In this document: piece after piece, positions 24,099 to 32,957 of the stretch
Numbering within the stretch: position 1 is the first letter of the stretch
Layout of the letters: each line of letters starts with the position of its first letter
Assembly (NCBI GenBank): GCA_945946665.1
Contig: CAMEWO010000024.1
Coordinates: 1 to 32,957, forward strand
Source: an uncultured Eubacterium sp.
GTDB lineage: Bacteria; Bacillota; Clostridia; Lachnospirales; Lachnospiraceae
DNA length: 32,957 nt
Direction of reading: 5' to 3'
Translations under genes and position numbers: made by a program
Notes under the pieces: model-generated
Databases searched by the model: none
What the model saw: the letters and a program-made list of their open reading frames with translations, nothing else
What the model was told of the DNA's origin: nothing

Positions 24099-24584
24099 AT
24101 GATCAGGATAGATGCAGCCAATTTGATATTCACAGTAATCAACCTTTTAGTGTTGGTAGTGGCAATGAGAATTTTTCTGTTCAAGCCCGTTCAGAATATA
24201 ATCGCTAAACGTCAGGAAGAGGCGGATAAGCAGCTTCTTGAGGCAGCTAAGAAGCAGGAGGAAGCAGCGGCTTTGGAGCAGAAGTGTTCTGACACACTGA
24301 ACAACATTGAGGAAGAGAAGAAGAAAGCCTTAAGCGAAGCGAGAAAAGATGCAGATACTGCATATCAGAAGATTATTGATGATGCCAATAAGAAGGCAGA
24401 CAAGATCAAAGAAGATGCTGAGATTGAGGCAGAGAATACTAAGACACAGATAATTAAGAAGGCAGAGAAGGAAATTGCTGATATGGTTGTAAGTGCTGCT
24501 ACCAAGGTTGTGGCAGGAAACGATAATGTCAGTGTAGATAACTCTTTGTATGATGAATTTTTGAATAAAGCAGGTGAAGAATAG
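24099..24584 (+). CDS. atpF: ATP synthase F0 subunit b
   Basis: A 161-residue peripheral stalk subunit: one N-terminal membrane helix (about 8-28, [18 protein letters not shown]), then a long charged coiled coil with Lys/Glu/Ala repeats to about 135. It joins F0 to the delta part of F1. Its stop TAG overlaps the GTG start of the delta-alpha gene by one base (TAGTG), so the stalk partner is translated in direct coupling. Confidence 0.94.
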   Translation: MIRIDAANLIFTVINLLVLVVAMRIFLFKPVQNIIAKRQEEADKQLLEAAKKQEEAAALEQKCSDTLNNIEEEKKKALSEARKDADTAYQKIIDDANKKADKIKEDAEIEAENTKTQIIKKAEKEIADMVVSAATKVVAGNDNVSVDNSLYDEFLNKAGEE

Positions 24585-26608
24585 TGACTAATAAAGCATA
24601 TGAATATGCACAGGGTATGCATGATTTACATGTTTCCAGGGACTTAATCCAACAGGTTAATGGAATACTTGAAGCTGTTCCACAGGTAAGAGTTGATTTT
24701 GAAAATCCTTCAGTGCCAGTTGAGAAGAAGCACATGATAATTGACAGGATATTTCCTGAATCTGTAAGGAACTCTTTAAAGATATTATGTGACAATAATG
24801 ATTTTGCCCTCTGGAATGACATATGTGAGGCATATGAGAGCATAACCAGCACACCGGAGAAAAGGTGGTCAACGGCACAGCTTCTGTATGTGACACCACC
24901 CAACGAGGAACAGCTTGATAAAATAAGAAAGTTTCTTGCAAGGGAATATAATAATGAAGATATTACTATTGAGACTAAAGAAGATAAATCGCTGAAAAGT
25001 GGATTTATCTTAAGAGTAGGCTCTAAGGAATATGACTGGAGTGAGCAGGGAAGAATCAACCAGCTTAAGGATAAGATTAACAGTGCTGTGACCAGTTCAA
25101 CCGGTCTTAACATAAGCCAGGAAAATATTATCTCAATTCTTAAAGCAAGTATTGAGGACTTCCAGCTGGCGGCAAAGGACAAAGAGATTGGTGTTGTTAC
25201 ATATGTAGCTGACGGAATTGTGTCAGTAGATGGAATTGACCATGCCTGCTATGGTGAGATAGTTATATTTGACTGTGGCGTCAAGGGAATGGTTCAGGAT
25301 ATACGCCGTGATGATATTGGAGTTATCCTTTTCGGAAAGGAAACTGAGATATTTGAGGGAAGCCGTGTGGTAAGAACCGGGAAAATAGCAGGTATGCCAG
25401 TTGGTGAGGGATTCCTTGGAAGAATCGTTGATGCCCTGGGTAACCCTATTGACGGGCATGGAGAGATAGACGCAGCAGGTTACAGACCTCTGGAGAATCC
25501 GGCACCAAGTGTAGTTGACCGTGAATCTGTAAATGTTCCTATGGAGACAGGAATTCTTGCAATAGATTCTATGTTCCCAATAGGACGTGGACAGAGAGAG
25601 CTTATTATAGGTGACAGGCAGACAGGTAAGACATCCATTGCCATGGATACAATCCTTAACCAGAAGGGAAAAGGAGTTATATGTATATATGTGGCAATCG
25701 GACAGAAGGCTTCAACCGTTGCACAGCTTGTTAACACATTAAAGAAGAAGGGTGCCATGGATTATACTATTGTTGTATCAGCAACAGCTTCAGACCCGGC
25801 ACCATTACAGTATATTGCTCCATATTCAGGAGCAGCTCTGGCAGAGTACTTTATGTATAACGGCAGGGATGTACTTATTGTGTATGATGACCTTTCAAAG
25901 CACGCAGTGGCGTACAGAGCCATTTCCCTGCTTCTTGAGCGTTCTCCTGGCCGGGAGGCTTATCCTGGAGATGTATTCTATCTTCACTCAAGACTTCTGG
26001 AGAGGTCAGCCAGAATTACAAAAGAGCTTGGAGGAGGTTCCATAACAGCACTGCCTATTATTGAAACTCAGGCAGGTGATGTGTCAGCCTACATACCAAC
26101 TAATGTAATATCTATCACTGATGGACAGATATATCTGGAGAGTGAGTTGTTTAACGCAGGTCAGAGACCAGCGGTTAACGTAGGTCTTTCTGTATCAAGA
26201 GTTGGTGGTGCTGCCCAGAATAAGGCCATGAAAAAGGCAGCAGGAAGCATACGTATTGACCTTGCACAGTACAGGGAGATGGAAGTGTTTACCCAGTTCT
26301 CATCTGACCTGGACGATAATACCAAAAAGCAGCTGGCTCATGGAAGTGCCTTGATGGAGCTGTTAAAACAGCCTACAGGTTCACCTCTGTCAATGGAGCA
26401 GCAGGTTGTTATATTAGTGTGTGCCAATGCACATGTATTCAGTGATATTCCGGTTGATAAAATCAGAGGTTTCAAGAATGAATTGCTTAAGTTCTTTGAC
26501 AGAAGCCATCCGGAAATATTAAGCAGCATAGTGTCAGCAGGAGGACTTCCAGAAGACCTTGTGGCTTCTATTGTGGATGCGGCAAAGGAATTCAAGGCTT
26601 CAGTTTAA
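24584..26608 (+). CDS. atpH-atpA: ATP synthase F1 delta-alpha fusion
   Basis: One uninterrupted 674-codon frame. Residues 1 to about 168 are a delta subunit ([10 protein letters not shown] at the start, [20 protein letters not shown] near 139-158), and about 172-674 a complete alpha subunit ([17 protein letters not shown] at 177-193, Walker A GDRQTGKT at 343-350, the arginine finger R539 in SVSRVGG). The sum fits 175 plus 502 residues. No stop, ATG or ribosome site for a separate alpha is seen at the junction; the first internal Met of alpha is near 236. So alpha would be made only as part of the fusion, giving three delta copies per F1 unless the protein is cut. Start is GTG, overlapping atpF. 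Confidence 0.93.
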   Translation: MTNKAYEYAQGMHDLHVSRDLIQQVNGILEAVPQVRVDFENPSVPVEKKHMIIDRIFPESVRNSLKILCDNNDFALWNDICEAYESITSTPEKRWSTAQLLYVTPPNEEQLDKIRKFLAREYNNEDITIETKEDKSLKSGFILRVGSKEYDWSEQGRINQLKDKINSAVTSSTGLNISQENIISILKASIEDFQLAAKDKEIGVVTYVADGIVSVDGIDHACYGEIVIFDCGVKGMVQDIRRDDIGVILFGKETEIFEGSRVVRTGKIAGMPVGEGFLGRIVDALGNPIDGHGEIDAAGYRPLENPAPSVVDRESVNVPMETGILAIDSMFPIGRGQRELIIGDRQTGKTSIAMDTILNQKGKGVICIYVAIGQKASTVAQLVNTLKKKGAMDYTIVVSATASDPAPLQYIAPYSGAALAEYFMYNGRDVLIVYDDLSKHAVAYRAISLLLERSPGREAYPGDVFYLHSRLLERSARITKELGGGSITALPIIETQAGDVSAYIPTNVISITDGQIYLESELFNAGQRPAVNVGLSVSRVGGAAQNKAMKKAAGSIRIDLAQYREMEVFTQFSSDLDDNTKKQLAHGSALMELLKQPTGSPLSMEQQVVILVCANAHVFSDIPVDKIRGFKNELLKFFDRSHPEILSSIVSAGGLPEDLVASIVDAAKEFKASV

Positions 26609-26623
26609 TTTTTGGAGATTATT

Positions 26624-27580
26624 ATGGCTAATGCAAGAGAAATTCAAAACAGAATAAAAAGTATCCAGGATACGATGAAGATTACCAATGCCATGTATAT
26701 GATGTCATCCATGAAGCTTAGGAAGGCAAAGAAGAAACTGGAGGATACAGAACCTTATTTCATCGAACTTCAGAAGATTATCTCTGAGATACTTCTTCAT
26801 TTTCCGGATATGCGGCATATGTATTTTGATAACAGAGCCAAGGATATGCAGGAGAGTGTAAAGAAAAAGGGATATGTAATAATTACTGGAGACAAGGGTC
26901 TGGCAGGAGCATACAATCATAATGTAATGAAAGAAGCCCAGAGACTTGTAGACGAATCTTCTGATTATAAGCTGTACATAGTAGGTGAGCTGGGAAGGAG
27001 TTATTTTGGCAGAAACGGATACAATGTGGATTCTGCATTCTGCTATTCTGCTAATAATCCTTCCATGCACAGAGCCAGGGTAATTGCAGAGTACCTTCTT
27101 AAACTGTATAAGGAGGAAGAACTGGATGAGATTGACATAGTATTTACCAATATGAACAGCAGCATAAGCGAGGAGGTTGTGGTAAAGCAGTTACTGCCAT
27201 TAAAAACCCACAACTTCATTAAACAGGAGCTGATGGATGACATGGTTTCCTCAAAACAGAAGTATGATGCTGAGACTCTGGAAAAAGCAGATGACTGGTA
27301 TCTTATATATCCTTCTCCACGGAAGGTTCTGGAAAAGGTTGTATATAATTATGTAACAGGATTCGTATATGGCGCCCTGGTTGAGGGCTCTGCCAGTGAG
27401 GAGAATGCCAGAATGCTGGCTATGCAGTCTGCTACAGAGAATGCCCAGGCTATGTTAAAGGAGTTGTCTGTTGAGTACAACAGAGTGCGTCAGGCTGCTA
27501 TTACCCAGGAGATAACAGAGGTTATTGGTGGTGCTAAGGCTCTCAAGAAGAAGAAAATGAAACAAAGGCAGGAAAGATGA
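26624..27580 (+). CDS. atpG: ATP synthase F1 gamma subunit
   Basis: The 318-residue central rotor shaft. Both coiled-coil ends are clear: NAREIQNRIKSIQDTMKITNAM at the N-terminus (given here by its first and last words) and SEENARMLAMQSATENA with GGAKAL near the C-terminus. It is about 30 residues longer than most gammas, partly because of a basic tail (KKKKMKQRQER) and partly from the middle domain. The ATG at 26624 has GGAG six bases upstream; an in-frame codon at 26612 is not supported. Confidence 0.94.
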   Translation: MANAREIQNRIKSIQDTMKITNAMYMMSSMKLRKAKKKLEDTEPYFIELQKIISEILLHFPDMRHMYFDNRAKDMQESVKKKGYVIITGDKGLAGAYNHNVMKEAQRLVDESSDYKLYIVGELGRSYFGRNGYNVDSAFCYSANNPSMHRARVIAEYLLKLYKEEELDEIDIVFTNMNSSISEEVVVKQLLPLKTHNFIKQELMDDMVSSKQKYDAETLEKADDWYLIYPSPRKVLEKVVYNYVTGFVYGALVEGSASEENARMLAMQSATENAQAMLKELSVEYNRVRQAAITQEITEVIGGAKALKKKKMKQRQER

Positions 27581-28993
<1,413 letters not shown>

Positions 28994-29062
28994 TTGCAGC
29001 CAAAGGACTTGACATAAGCCTTTCGCTTATATATGTAAGCGGTAAGGAAGAATGGAGTAGAT

Positions 29063-29494
29063 ATGAATACCTTCAATTTAAGAATAATAGCCTGTGATAA
29101 GGTGTTTTATGAAGGACCATGTGAGATACTTATATTCCCCGGTTATGACGGACAGATGGCAGTTATGGCTAATCATGAGACCATGACTACAGCCATTGAG
29201 ATTGGTGAGATTAAATTCCGTGTTCCGGGAAGTAGTGAATACAGGATTGCTGTTGTGTCGGACGGATTAATGTGCGTAGGGCACAATCAGGTTGTTATAG
29301 TTGTGTATTCAGCGGAGCGTCCGGAGGATATTGATAAATTCAGGGCCCAGGCTGCCCTTGAGAGAGCAAGGGAACAGCTGCAGCAGAAGCAGAGTATTAT
29401 GGAATATCATATTTCCAAGGCTTCCCTGGCAAGGGCGATGGCACGATTAAGCAGTGCCAGCCACAGCAACAGAAGTTTTAATGATCCACAATGA
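29063..29494 (+). CDS. atpC: ATP synthase F1 epsilon subunit
   Basis: A 143-residue subunit with the N-terminal beta sandwich (FPGYDGQMAVMANHE, about 27-41) and a C-terminal helical hairpin (ALERAREQLQQKQSI) that can block the rotor. GGAG precedes the ATG. The 69-bp gap after atpD contains a small hairpin ATAAGC-CTTTC-GCTTAT and a TTGACA without a good -10. Last gene of the operon. Confidence 0.94.
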   Translation: MNTFNLRIIACDKVFYEGPCEILIFPGYDGQMAVMANHETMTTAIEIGEIKFRVPGSSEYRIAVVSDGLMCVGHNQVVIVVYSAERPEDIDKFRAQAALERAREQLQQKQSIMEYHISKASLARAMARLSSASHSNRSFNDPQ

Positions 29495-29535
29495 ATGCAT
29501 ATGTGGCGGAGAATAAAACAAAACTAAGACATTAT

Positions 29536-29579
29536 GGGACTGGTATATACCTGTGTGTATATTCCGGTCCAATTTTTTT
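29536..29579 (+). terminator. ATP synthase operon terminator
   Basis: GGACTGG-x-ATATAC (29537-29550 region) pairs with GTATAT-x-CCGGTCC ending at 29570, with one G-U pair and one mismatch, then AATTTTTTT. Well placed 40 bp after atpC. Confidence 0.85.
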
Positions 29580-29590
29580 AATATAAAAAT

Positions 29591-29659
29591 TGCCGATTTG
29601 TGCTGAAAATTGCCGATTTGCGTTATTGCTATTGAGAATAGCGAGAAATGTGGTATTAT
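29591..29659 (+). promoter_or_regulatory. LytTR-type operator and promoter of the agr-like operon
   Basis: AAAATTGCCGATTTG occurs perfectly at 29586-29600 and 29606-29620, a 20-bp period fitting two major grooves on one DNA face, as for LytTR regulators. The -35 TTGAGA (29632-29637) follows, then 16 bp and TATTAT (29654-29659) with TG before it. A close copy of the whole block occurs at 32632-32701. Confidence 0.75.
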
Positions 29660-29690
29660 GTGTGAGAATGCAGATGGTGGGGAGATTACA

Positions 29691-29744
29691 TTGAACATGG
29701 CATCTTGTAATTGTGAAAGGGCAAGAGTATTATCTATCATGTAG
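29691..29744 (+). other. Possible 17-codon leader peptide
   Basis: TTG at 29691 follows GGGGAG by six bases and opens MNMASCNCERARVLSIM, ending with TAG at 29742-29744, directly before the regulator's ribosome site. The sequence GGTGGGGAGATTACATTG around its start recurs, with two changes, at 32813-32829. Translation is not proven. Confidence 0.25.
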
Positions 29745-29758
29745 GGGGTGCGATGTTA

Positions 29759-30481
29759 ATGAATATAGCCATATGTGATGATGAAAAGATATTTATAGAA
29801 AGAATTAATGATGGAATAACCGGGTATTTCAGAAAGAATGACATGGATTACACAGTTACATCTTTTACGTCGGGGCAGGATTTTATTGCTCTAGGGGAGA
29901 ATGTGCTGGAATTCAATCTCGTGTTTCTTGACATCTGTATGGAAAACAGCAATGGACTGGAAGTGGCAAAGTTCATAAGACAGCAGTCTAAGGATATATT
30001 AATTGTGTTTGTAAGTGCTTTTATTGATTATTCCGTTCAAGGCTATCATTTTGATGCATTAAGGTACATATTAAAAGATGCCATGCTTGGCAGGGCGATA
30101 GAAGAGAGCCTGGATGTTGCTTTATCACGAATAGAGCATAAGAATATATATATTGAGGAAGAATTCAATGAAGGCAAGAGAAAATTCGCACTGTGTAACC
30201 TGTATTATATTGAGTGTATAAAACATTGGCTGTATTTTCACATATATGATGGTAATGCCATGAAGGTATATAAGACATACAAAACCATGAAGAGTATTGA
30301 AGAAAAATATTTTAGCCATAATTTTCTGGAAGTCCGTAAGGGGGTTCTTGTTAATCCCGAAAAAGTGAAAAATGTTTTGAGGTATGAAATGAAGCTGGAT
30401 AATGATGATATCATAGTCATACCTAAGGAAAAGTATATGATGGTCAAGAATAGCATTATGTCATACAGGGAGGATATGTAG
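29759..30481 (+). CDS. LytTR response regulator (AgrA-like)
   Basis: A 240-residue two-component regulator. The receiver domain starts NIAICDDEK and has the phosphoacceptor D58 in VFLDICMENSNG; the LytTR DNA-binding domain occupies about 140-238 (LYYIECIKHWLYFH, FLEVRKGVLVNPEKV). The usual Lys-Pro near the end of the receiver is Lys-Asp here (YILKDAM). Two starts are possible: ATG 29753 is 4 bases from AGGGGG, ATG 29759 is 10 bases away and gives the normal MNIAICDDE. The kinase gene begins directly after its stop. Predicted to bind the repeats at 29591 and 32632, thereby controlling itself and the secreted product. Confidence 0.9.
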   Translation: MNIAICDDEKIFIERINDGITGYFRKNDMDYTVTSFTSGQDFIALGENVLEFNLVFLDICMENSNGLEVAKFIRQQSKDILIVFVSAFIDYSVQGYHFDALRYILKDAMLGRAIEESLDVALSRIEHKNIYIEEEFNEGKRKFALCNLYYIECIKHWLYFHIYDGNAMKVYKTYKTMKSIEEKYFSHNFLEVRKGVLVNPEKVKNVLRYEMKLDNDDIIVIPKEKYMMVKNSIMSYREDM

Positions 30482-31792
30482 ATGGTGAATTTTATCTATA
30501 GTATGGTAGTAATTGCTTTTCAAGAGATATGCTCAGATATTTTATTTAGTTCTTTCAGTGTTAAGCGATATAAAAGTAAATTTATTAACATTGTAATATA
30601 TGCTTTGCTGGCTGTATCATTTTTTATAGTAGCTAATACAGATTATATAAGGAATAATATGTTTCTTAAAATAATAATTGTAATTTTGTTATATTCGTTG
30701 GCTGTGTATACGTTATACAGGAACAGTATTGTTAAAAGCATTGTGTTATCGACATTATTTGAGACTTTAGCGTGTGTCTGTGATTTTTTCGTACTTTTTA
30801 TTTTTACACAAATATTGGGAAATCTGACTGGTATTGTAGATGATTTAGACCCAGTTGGAAGTGTAATTGTTGTTAGCAGTAGTTCATTATTGTTTATTAT
30901 TGTTATAATAGCCAGGAGTGTGTTTTACAGGAAGAATGCAGAGGTAATGTCTGTTAAGGAATGGGTAAAATTCATGGCCTGCCCACTTATAACTATGTGT
31001 ATTCTGTGCTCGATTGTGGGAGGGTCAGGTGGAATTAAAGGTATTCAGTCTGATAATGTGAATCTAATAATATTAATGGGGCTTATTTTCATTAATGTTT
31101 CACAGTACTATATGTTGAATGATACACTTGTAAGTCAGGCTAAGATAAGAGAAGATGACAGAATGAGAACGGAGATGGAATCACAGATAAGGCTGTATGA
31201 ATCTATATCTGATAATTATGAGAAACAGAAGAAAATAGCTCACGAATATAAGAATCATCTGCAATGTATCAATACTCTGGCAGTTAAGAAACAATATGAT
31301 GAGTTAAAGGACTATGTTGGTAAACTGTGTAAAAAACAGGATAGTGTAATGTATGCCATTAATACGAATAATCCAATCATTAATGCCGTTGTTAATACTA
31401 AGTATCAGAAGGCTGTGGACAACGAGATTCTGTTATCCTTTTTAGTTGATGATTTATCAGATTTGAAGGTGGATGATGAGGATATGGTTGTCATACTTTC
31501 CAATCTGTTGAATAATGCTTTGGAAGCATGTAAGAAGTGTGATGAAAGAATTATAAGATTGAAAATCATTAGGGAAGATGGGGATATTCTTATCTCTGTA
31601 GAAAATAACTGTAATGTTACAGTGACATCCAATAAAGGAAGTTTCATGACTACTAAGACTGATAATCCGGAAGAACATGGAATTGGAATTAAGAATGTAA
31701 TTAATCTGGTTGAGAAGTATAATGGAACTTATACTATAAAAAGTGACGATAAAAAGTTTGTATTTTCAATTGTAATACCTAAGGGGTATTAA
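30482..31792 (+). CDS. GHKL sensor histidine kinase (AgrC-like)
   Basis: A 436-residue membrane kinase of the AgrC type. About six hydrophobic helices fill residues 1-215, a coiled linker follows, and the phosphoacceptor H254 sits in AHEYKNHLQ. The ATPase part has the N-box NLLNNALEAC (341-350) and G-box EEHGIGIKN (397-405), typical of HATPase_c_5. It should sense the cyclic peptide outside the cell and phosphorylate the LytTR regulator. GGGAGG in the 3' end of the regulator gene provides the ribosome site; the ATG adjoins the stop. Confidence 0.92.
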   Translation: MVNFIYSMVVIAFQEICSDILFSSFSVKRYKSKFINIVIYALLAVSFFIVANTDYIRNNMFLKIIIVILLYSLAVYTLYRNSIVKSIVLSTLFETLACVCDFFVLFIFTQILGNLTGIVDDLDPVGSVIVVSSSSLLFIIVIIARSVFYRKNAEVMSVKEWVKFMACPLITMCILCSIVGGSGGIKGIQSDNVNLIILMGLIFINVSQYYMLNDTLVSQAKIREDDRMRTEMESQIRLYESISDNYEKQKKIAHEYKNHLQCINTLAVKKQYDELKDYVGKLCKKQDSVMYAINTNNPIINAVVNTKYQKAVDNEILLSFLVDDLSDLKVDDEDMVVILSNLLNNALEACKKCDERIIRLKIIREDGDILISVENNCNVTVTSNKGSFMTTKTDNPEEHGIGIKNVINLVEKYNGTYTIKSDDKKFVFSIVIPKGY

Positions 31793-31811
31793 TTGCAGAG
31801 GATATGGTGGA

Positions 31812-32387
31812 ATGATACACAGGGTAATAGCAGGCATAGTTGGTCAGATGGCAAGAGAAGGTCTTATTATGCCACAGGAAACTGAGAATTATGTATATAC
31901 TTATGAGGTGATATGTGAAAAGGTAATTTCATTGGGAGCGATTATGATATTGGGGCTGATGCTTAATAATATTGTTAATACTGTATTATATATGATGTTT
32001 TTGCTTTCGCTTCGTAAGAGAACAGGTGGATTTCACATGCCGTCTTTCTTTATGTGTTATGTTAGTTCGATTTCTGTGTACATACTGACATATTGCTGTA
32101 TAAGATATATGTATGACTTTTATGTGTTCATAATATTATTTTCAATATCAGTATTAGTAATAGGGATTATTGGGACTGTTAATCATCCAGATATGCATAT
32201 GAATTCTGCAGAGTTATCTGGAAGCAAGAGAATAGCGAGAATTAATCTGGCAATAGAGTTAGGTGTCATTATTATTTCAATATATATTGGCATAGATAAG
32301 GTAAGTATTGGCTATATGATGATGGGAGTGATTCAGTGTGCATTTCTGTTGTTCATGGCTAAAATTATTAAGCAGGAGGTGAAATAA
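31812..32387 (+). CDS. agrB: AgrB-type peptide processing protease
   Basis: A 191-residue integral membrane cysteine protease that trims the AgrD precursor and forms its thiolactone ring. The motif LRKRTGGFH ends with H75, and C82 follows seven residues later, the same spacing as H77 and C84 of S. aureus AgrB. Hydrophobic helices surround it. The kinase stop lies 19 bp upstream. The 3' end of the gene carries AGGAGGTGA, the ribosome site for agrD, so the two are translationally linked. Confidence 0.93.
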   Translation: MIHRVIAGIVGQMAREGLIMPQETENYVYTYEVICEKVISLGAIMILGLMLNNIVNTVLYMMFLLSLRKRTGGFHMPSFFMCYVSSISVYILTYCCIRYMYDFYVFIILFSISVLVIGIIGTVNHPDMHMNSAELSGSKRIARINLAIELGVIIISIYIGIDKVSIGYMMMGVIQCAFLLFMAKIIKQEVK

Positions 32388-32522
32388 GTGGAACAGTTAA
32401 AGAGAAAGAGTCTTAAGGTACTGAAGGATATGACAAAGATGGTTGTAAAGCAGAAATCAGAAGAATGGCCACCAGTTTGTCCAAGTATACTATATCAACC
32501 AAAGAGACCAGAGAAGAAGTGA
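32388..32522 (+). CDS. agrD: AgrD-like autoinducer precursor
   Basis: A 44-residue precursor with GTG start, six bases after AGGAGGTGA and directly abutting the agrB stop. The N-terminus (MEQLKRKSLKVLKDMTKMVV) is basic and amphipathic, as in AgrD. The only Cys is in WPPVCPSIL, followed by YQPKRPEKK. Listeria AgrD has CFMFV followed by YEPKSP, and clostridial AgrDs have similar YQPK tails, so a five-residue ring CPSIL is predicted, cut before Tyr (inference). The tail is short and basic rather than acidic. Position after agrB strongly supports the call. Confidence 0.88.
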   Translation: MEQLKRKSLKVLKDMTKMVVKQKSEEWPPVCPSILYQPKRPEKK

Positions 32523-32525
32523 TAT

Positions 32526-32567
32526 GTAAAGAAGACCTGCGATGTGTGAATCGCAGGTCTTCTTTAC
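32526..32567 (+). terminator. agr operon terminator
   Basis: A perfect 18-bp stem (32526-32543 with 32550-32567) and a GTGTGA loop, three bases after the agrD stop. Its right arm ends TCTTCTTTAC, so the T-rich tract is inside the stem. The symmetric shape could also slow decay of the mRNA. Confidence 0.8.
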
Positions 32568-32631
32568 AATAAAGATTTTGTTAAATTGGGACATATTAAG
32601 AATGATAATACAATTAAAATAATATATATTA

Positions 32632-32701
32632 TGCCGATTTGTGCTGAAAATGTCCGTTATGCGTTATGAGTATTGAATTATAATCTTTATTTATATACAA
32701 T
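32632..32701 (+). promoter_or_regulatory. Second LytTR-type operator and promoter
   Basis: The first 20 bases, TGCCGATTTGTGCTGAAAAT, are identical to 29591-29610, and 38 of 50 bases match without gaps. The second half-site TCCGTTATG fits 8 of 9 positions of the known AgrA consensus. The -35 TTGAAT (32673-32678) begins 19 bp after the second CCG, as in the first copy, then 17 bp and TACAAT (32696-32701). Confidence 0.75.
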
Positions 32702-32707
32702 GCCAAT

Positions 32708-32902
32708 GTGATGTAGCTACAGCGAAAAAATATAAAGGGGGATTAATTAATTGACACATAAATATTAATCTTTTTTCAATGAATGTTTATGTGCCGAATG
32801 CAATGTATCAAGGGTGGAGAGATTCATTGCGGTGTGTAAGTACACCAATTTTTATAGCAGATATTTAATCTGCTAAATTAAAAACAAAGGAGATAAAATA
32901 TT
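32708..32902 (+). promoter_or_regulatory. Structured leader of the secreted-protein gene
   Basis: Stems include CACATAAA with TTTATGTG (32755-32793), GGTGT with ACACC (32831-32846) followed by AATTTTTAT, and AGCAGAT with ATCTGCT (32856-32874). A perfect TTGACA at 32751-32756 with TTCAAT 18 bp later may be a second promoter. TTATGTG, GAATGCA and GGTGGAGAGATTCATTG (32787-32829) repeat, in order, sequence from the leader at 29656-29693. A 13-codon TTG-initiated frame (32827-32868) follows the SD-like word. Confidence 0.5.
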
Positions 32903-32957
32903 ATGAAAATTTCAAAATTTTTCAAAGTAGCTGTTGCATCAGCGTTATTGATTACAA
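32903..32957 (+). CDS. Start of a secreted protein or peptide (truncated)
   Basis: Only 18 codons are inside the window: MKISKFFKVAVASALLIT. Two or three Lys near the start and a hydrophobic core (VAVASALLI) indicate a signal peptide. AAAGGAGAT precedes the ATG. No cleavage site or mature part is visible. Given the LytTR-type promoter in front, it is the probable output of the agr-like system; whether it is an enzyme, adhesin or bacteriocin cannot be said. Confidence 0.75.
   Translation, partial: MKISKFFKVAVASALLIT

Noticed and set aside
25080-25120. Separate start for the ATP synthase alpha subunit at the fusion junction
   Set aside because: The only candidate is a GTG near codon 169, with the nearest AAGGA about 18 bases upstream; no ATG is present until deep in alpha.
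32783-32839. 18-codon Cys-rich frame in the last leader
   Set aside because: Its ATG follows a T-rich stretch with no ribosome site; the TTG frame starting at 32827 is better placed.

Overview
The window looks like chromosomal DNA of a low-GC, anaerobic Firmicute, most likely a member of Lachnospiraceae (inference). The grounds are AT-rich intergenic DNA, strong Shine-Dalgarno sequences, a two-subunit iron-sulfur L-serine dehydratase, a flavodiiron FprA protein, a DUF4317 protein, an F-type ATP synthase operon and an agr-type peptide quorum-sensing cassette. No rRNA, tRNA, transposase, phage gene or CRISPR array was seen.

Layout. 1-726 is a gene-free, repeat-rich island: a 55-bp direct repeat flanking an intrinsic terminator, a diverged ~75-bp tandem repeat with dyads, and a 14-bp tandem repeat. 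727-3542 holds the serine/threonine symporter sstT and a pair of membrane proteins (DUF5058 plus partner). 3748-4929 encodes a protein with coiled coil and EF-hand-like calcium loops. 5039-8482 is a probable nhaC-type antiporter / flavodiiron protein / thrH operon. 8641-9687 is an orphan PTS IIC-like membrane protein with its own promoter. 9872-10936 is a membrane diguanylate cyclase gene interrupted by one in-frame TGA exactly before its GGEEF motif. 11000-11731 is an acyl-ACP thioesterase. 11753-15382 is a structured leader followed by a heterodimeric ABC exporter; a 64-aa protein and a TetR regulator follow. 16340-17890 is sdaAB-sdaAA, 17961-20374 a DUF4317 gene overlapping pepT, and 20508-22803 (minus strand) cstA with an upstream small gene.

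23097-29494 is the ATP synthase operon in the order a, c, b, delta-alpha, gamma, beta, epsilon. The delta and alpha subunits are one continuous 674-codon reading frame. Subunit c lacks two ligands of the classical sodium site, so proton coupling is more likely.

29586-32957 is an agr-like system: LytTR response regulator, GHKL sensor kinase, AgrB protease and a short AgrD-like precursor (GTG start, not an obvious gene because of its size), closed by an 18-bp terminator hairpin. A second copy of the promoter found in front of the regulator follows, then a ~195-nt structured leader and a gene beginning with a signal peptide that runs out of the window. The two promoters share an ungapped 50-bp block (38 identities) with identical repeat-to--35 geometry, which makes the truncated secreted product the likely quorum-controlled output. 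The main leads are this circuit, the delta-alpha fusion and the TGA in the GGDEF gene.
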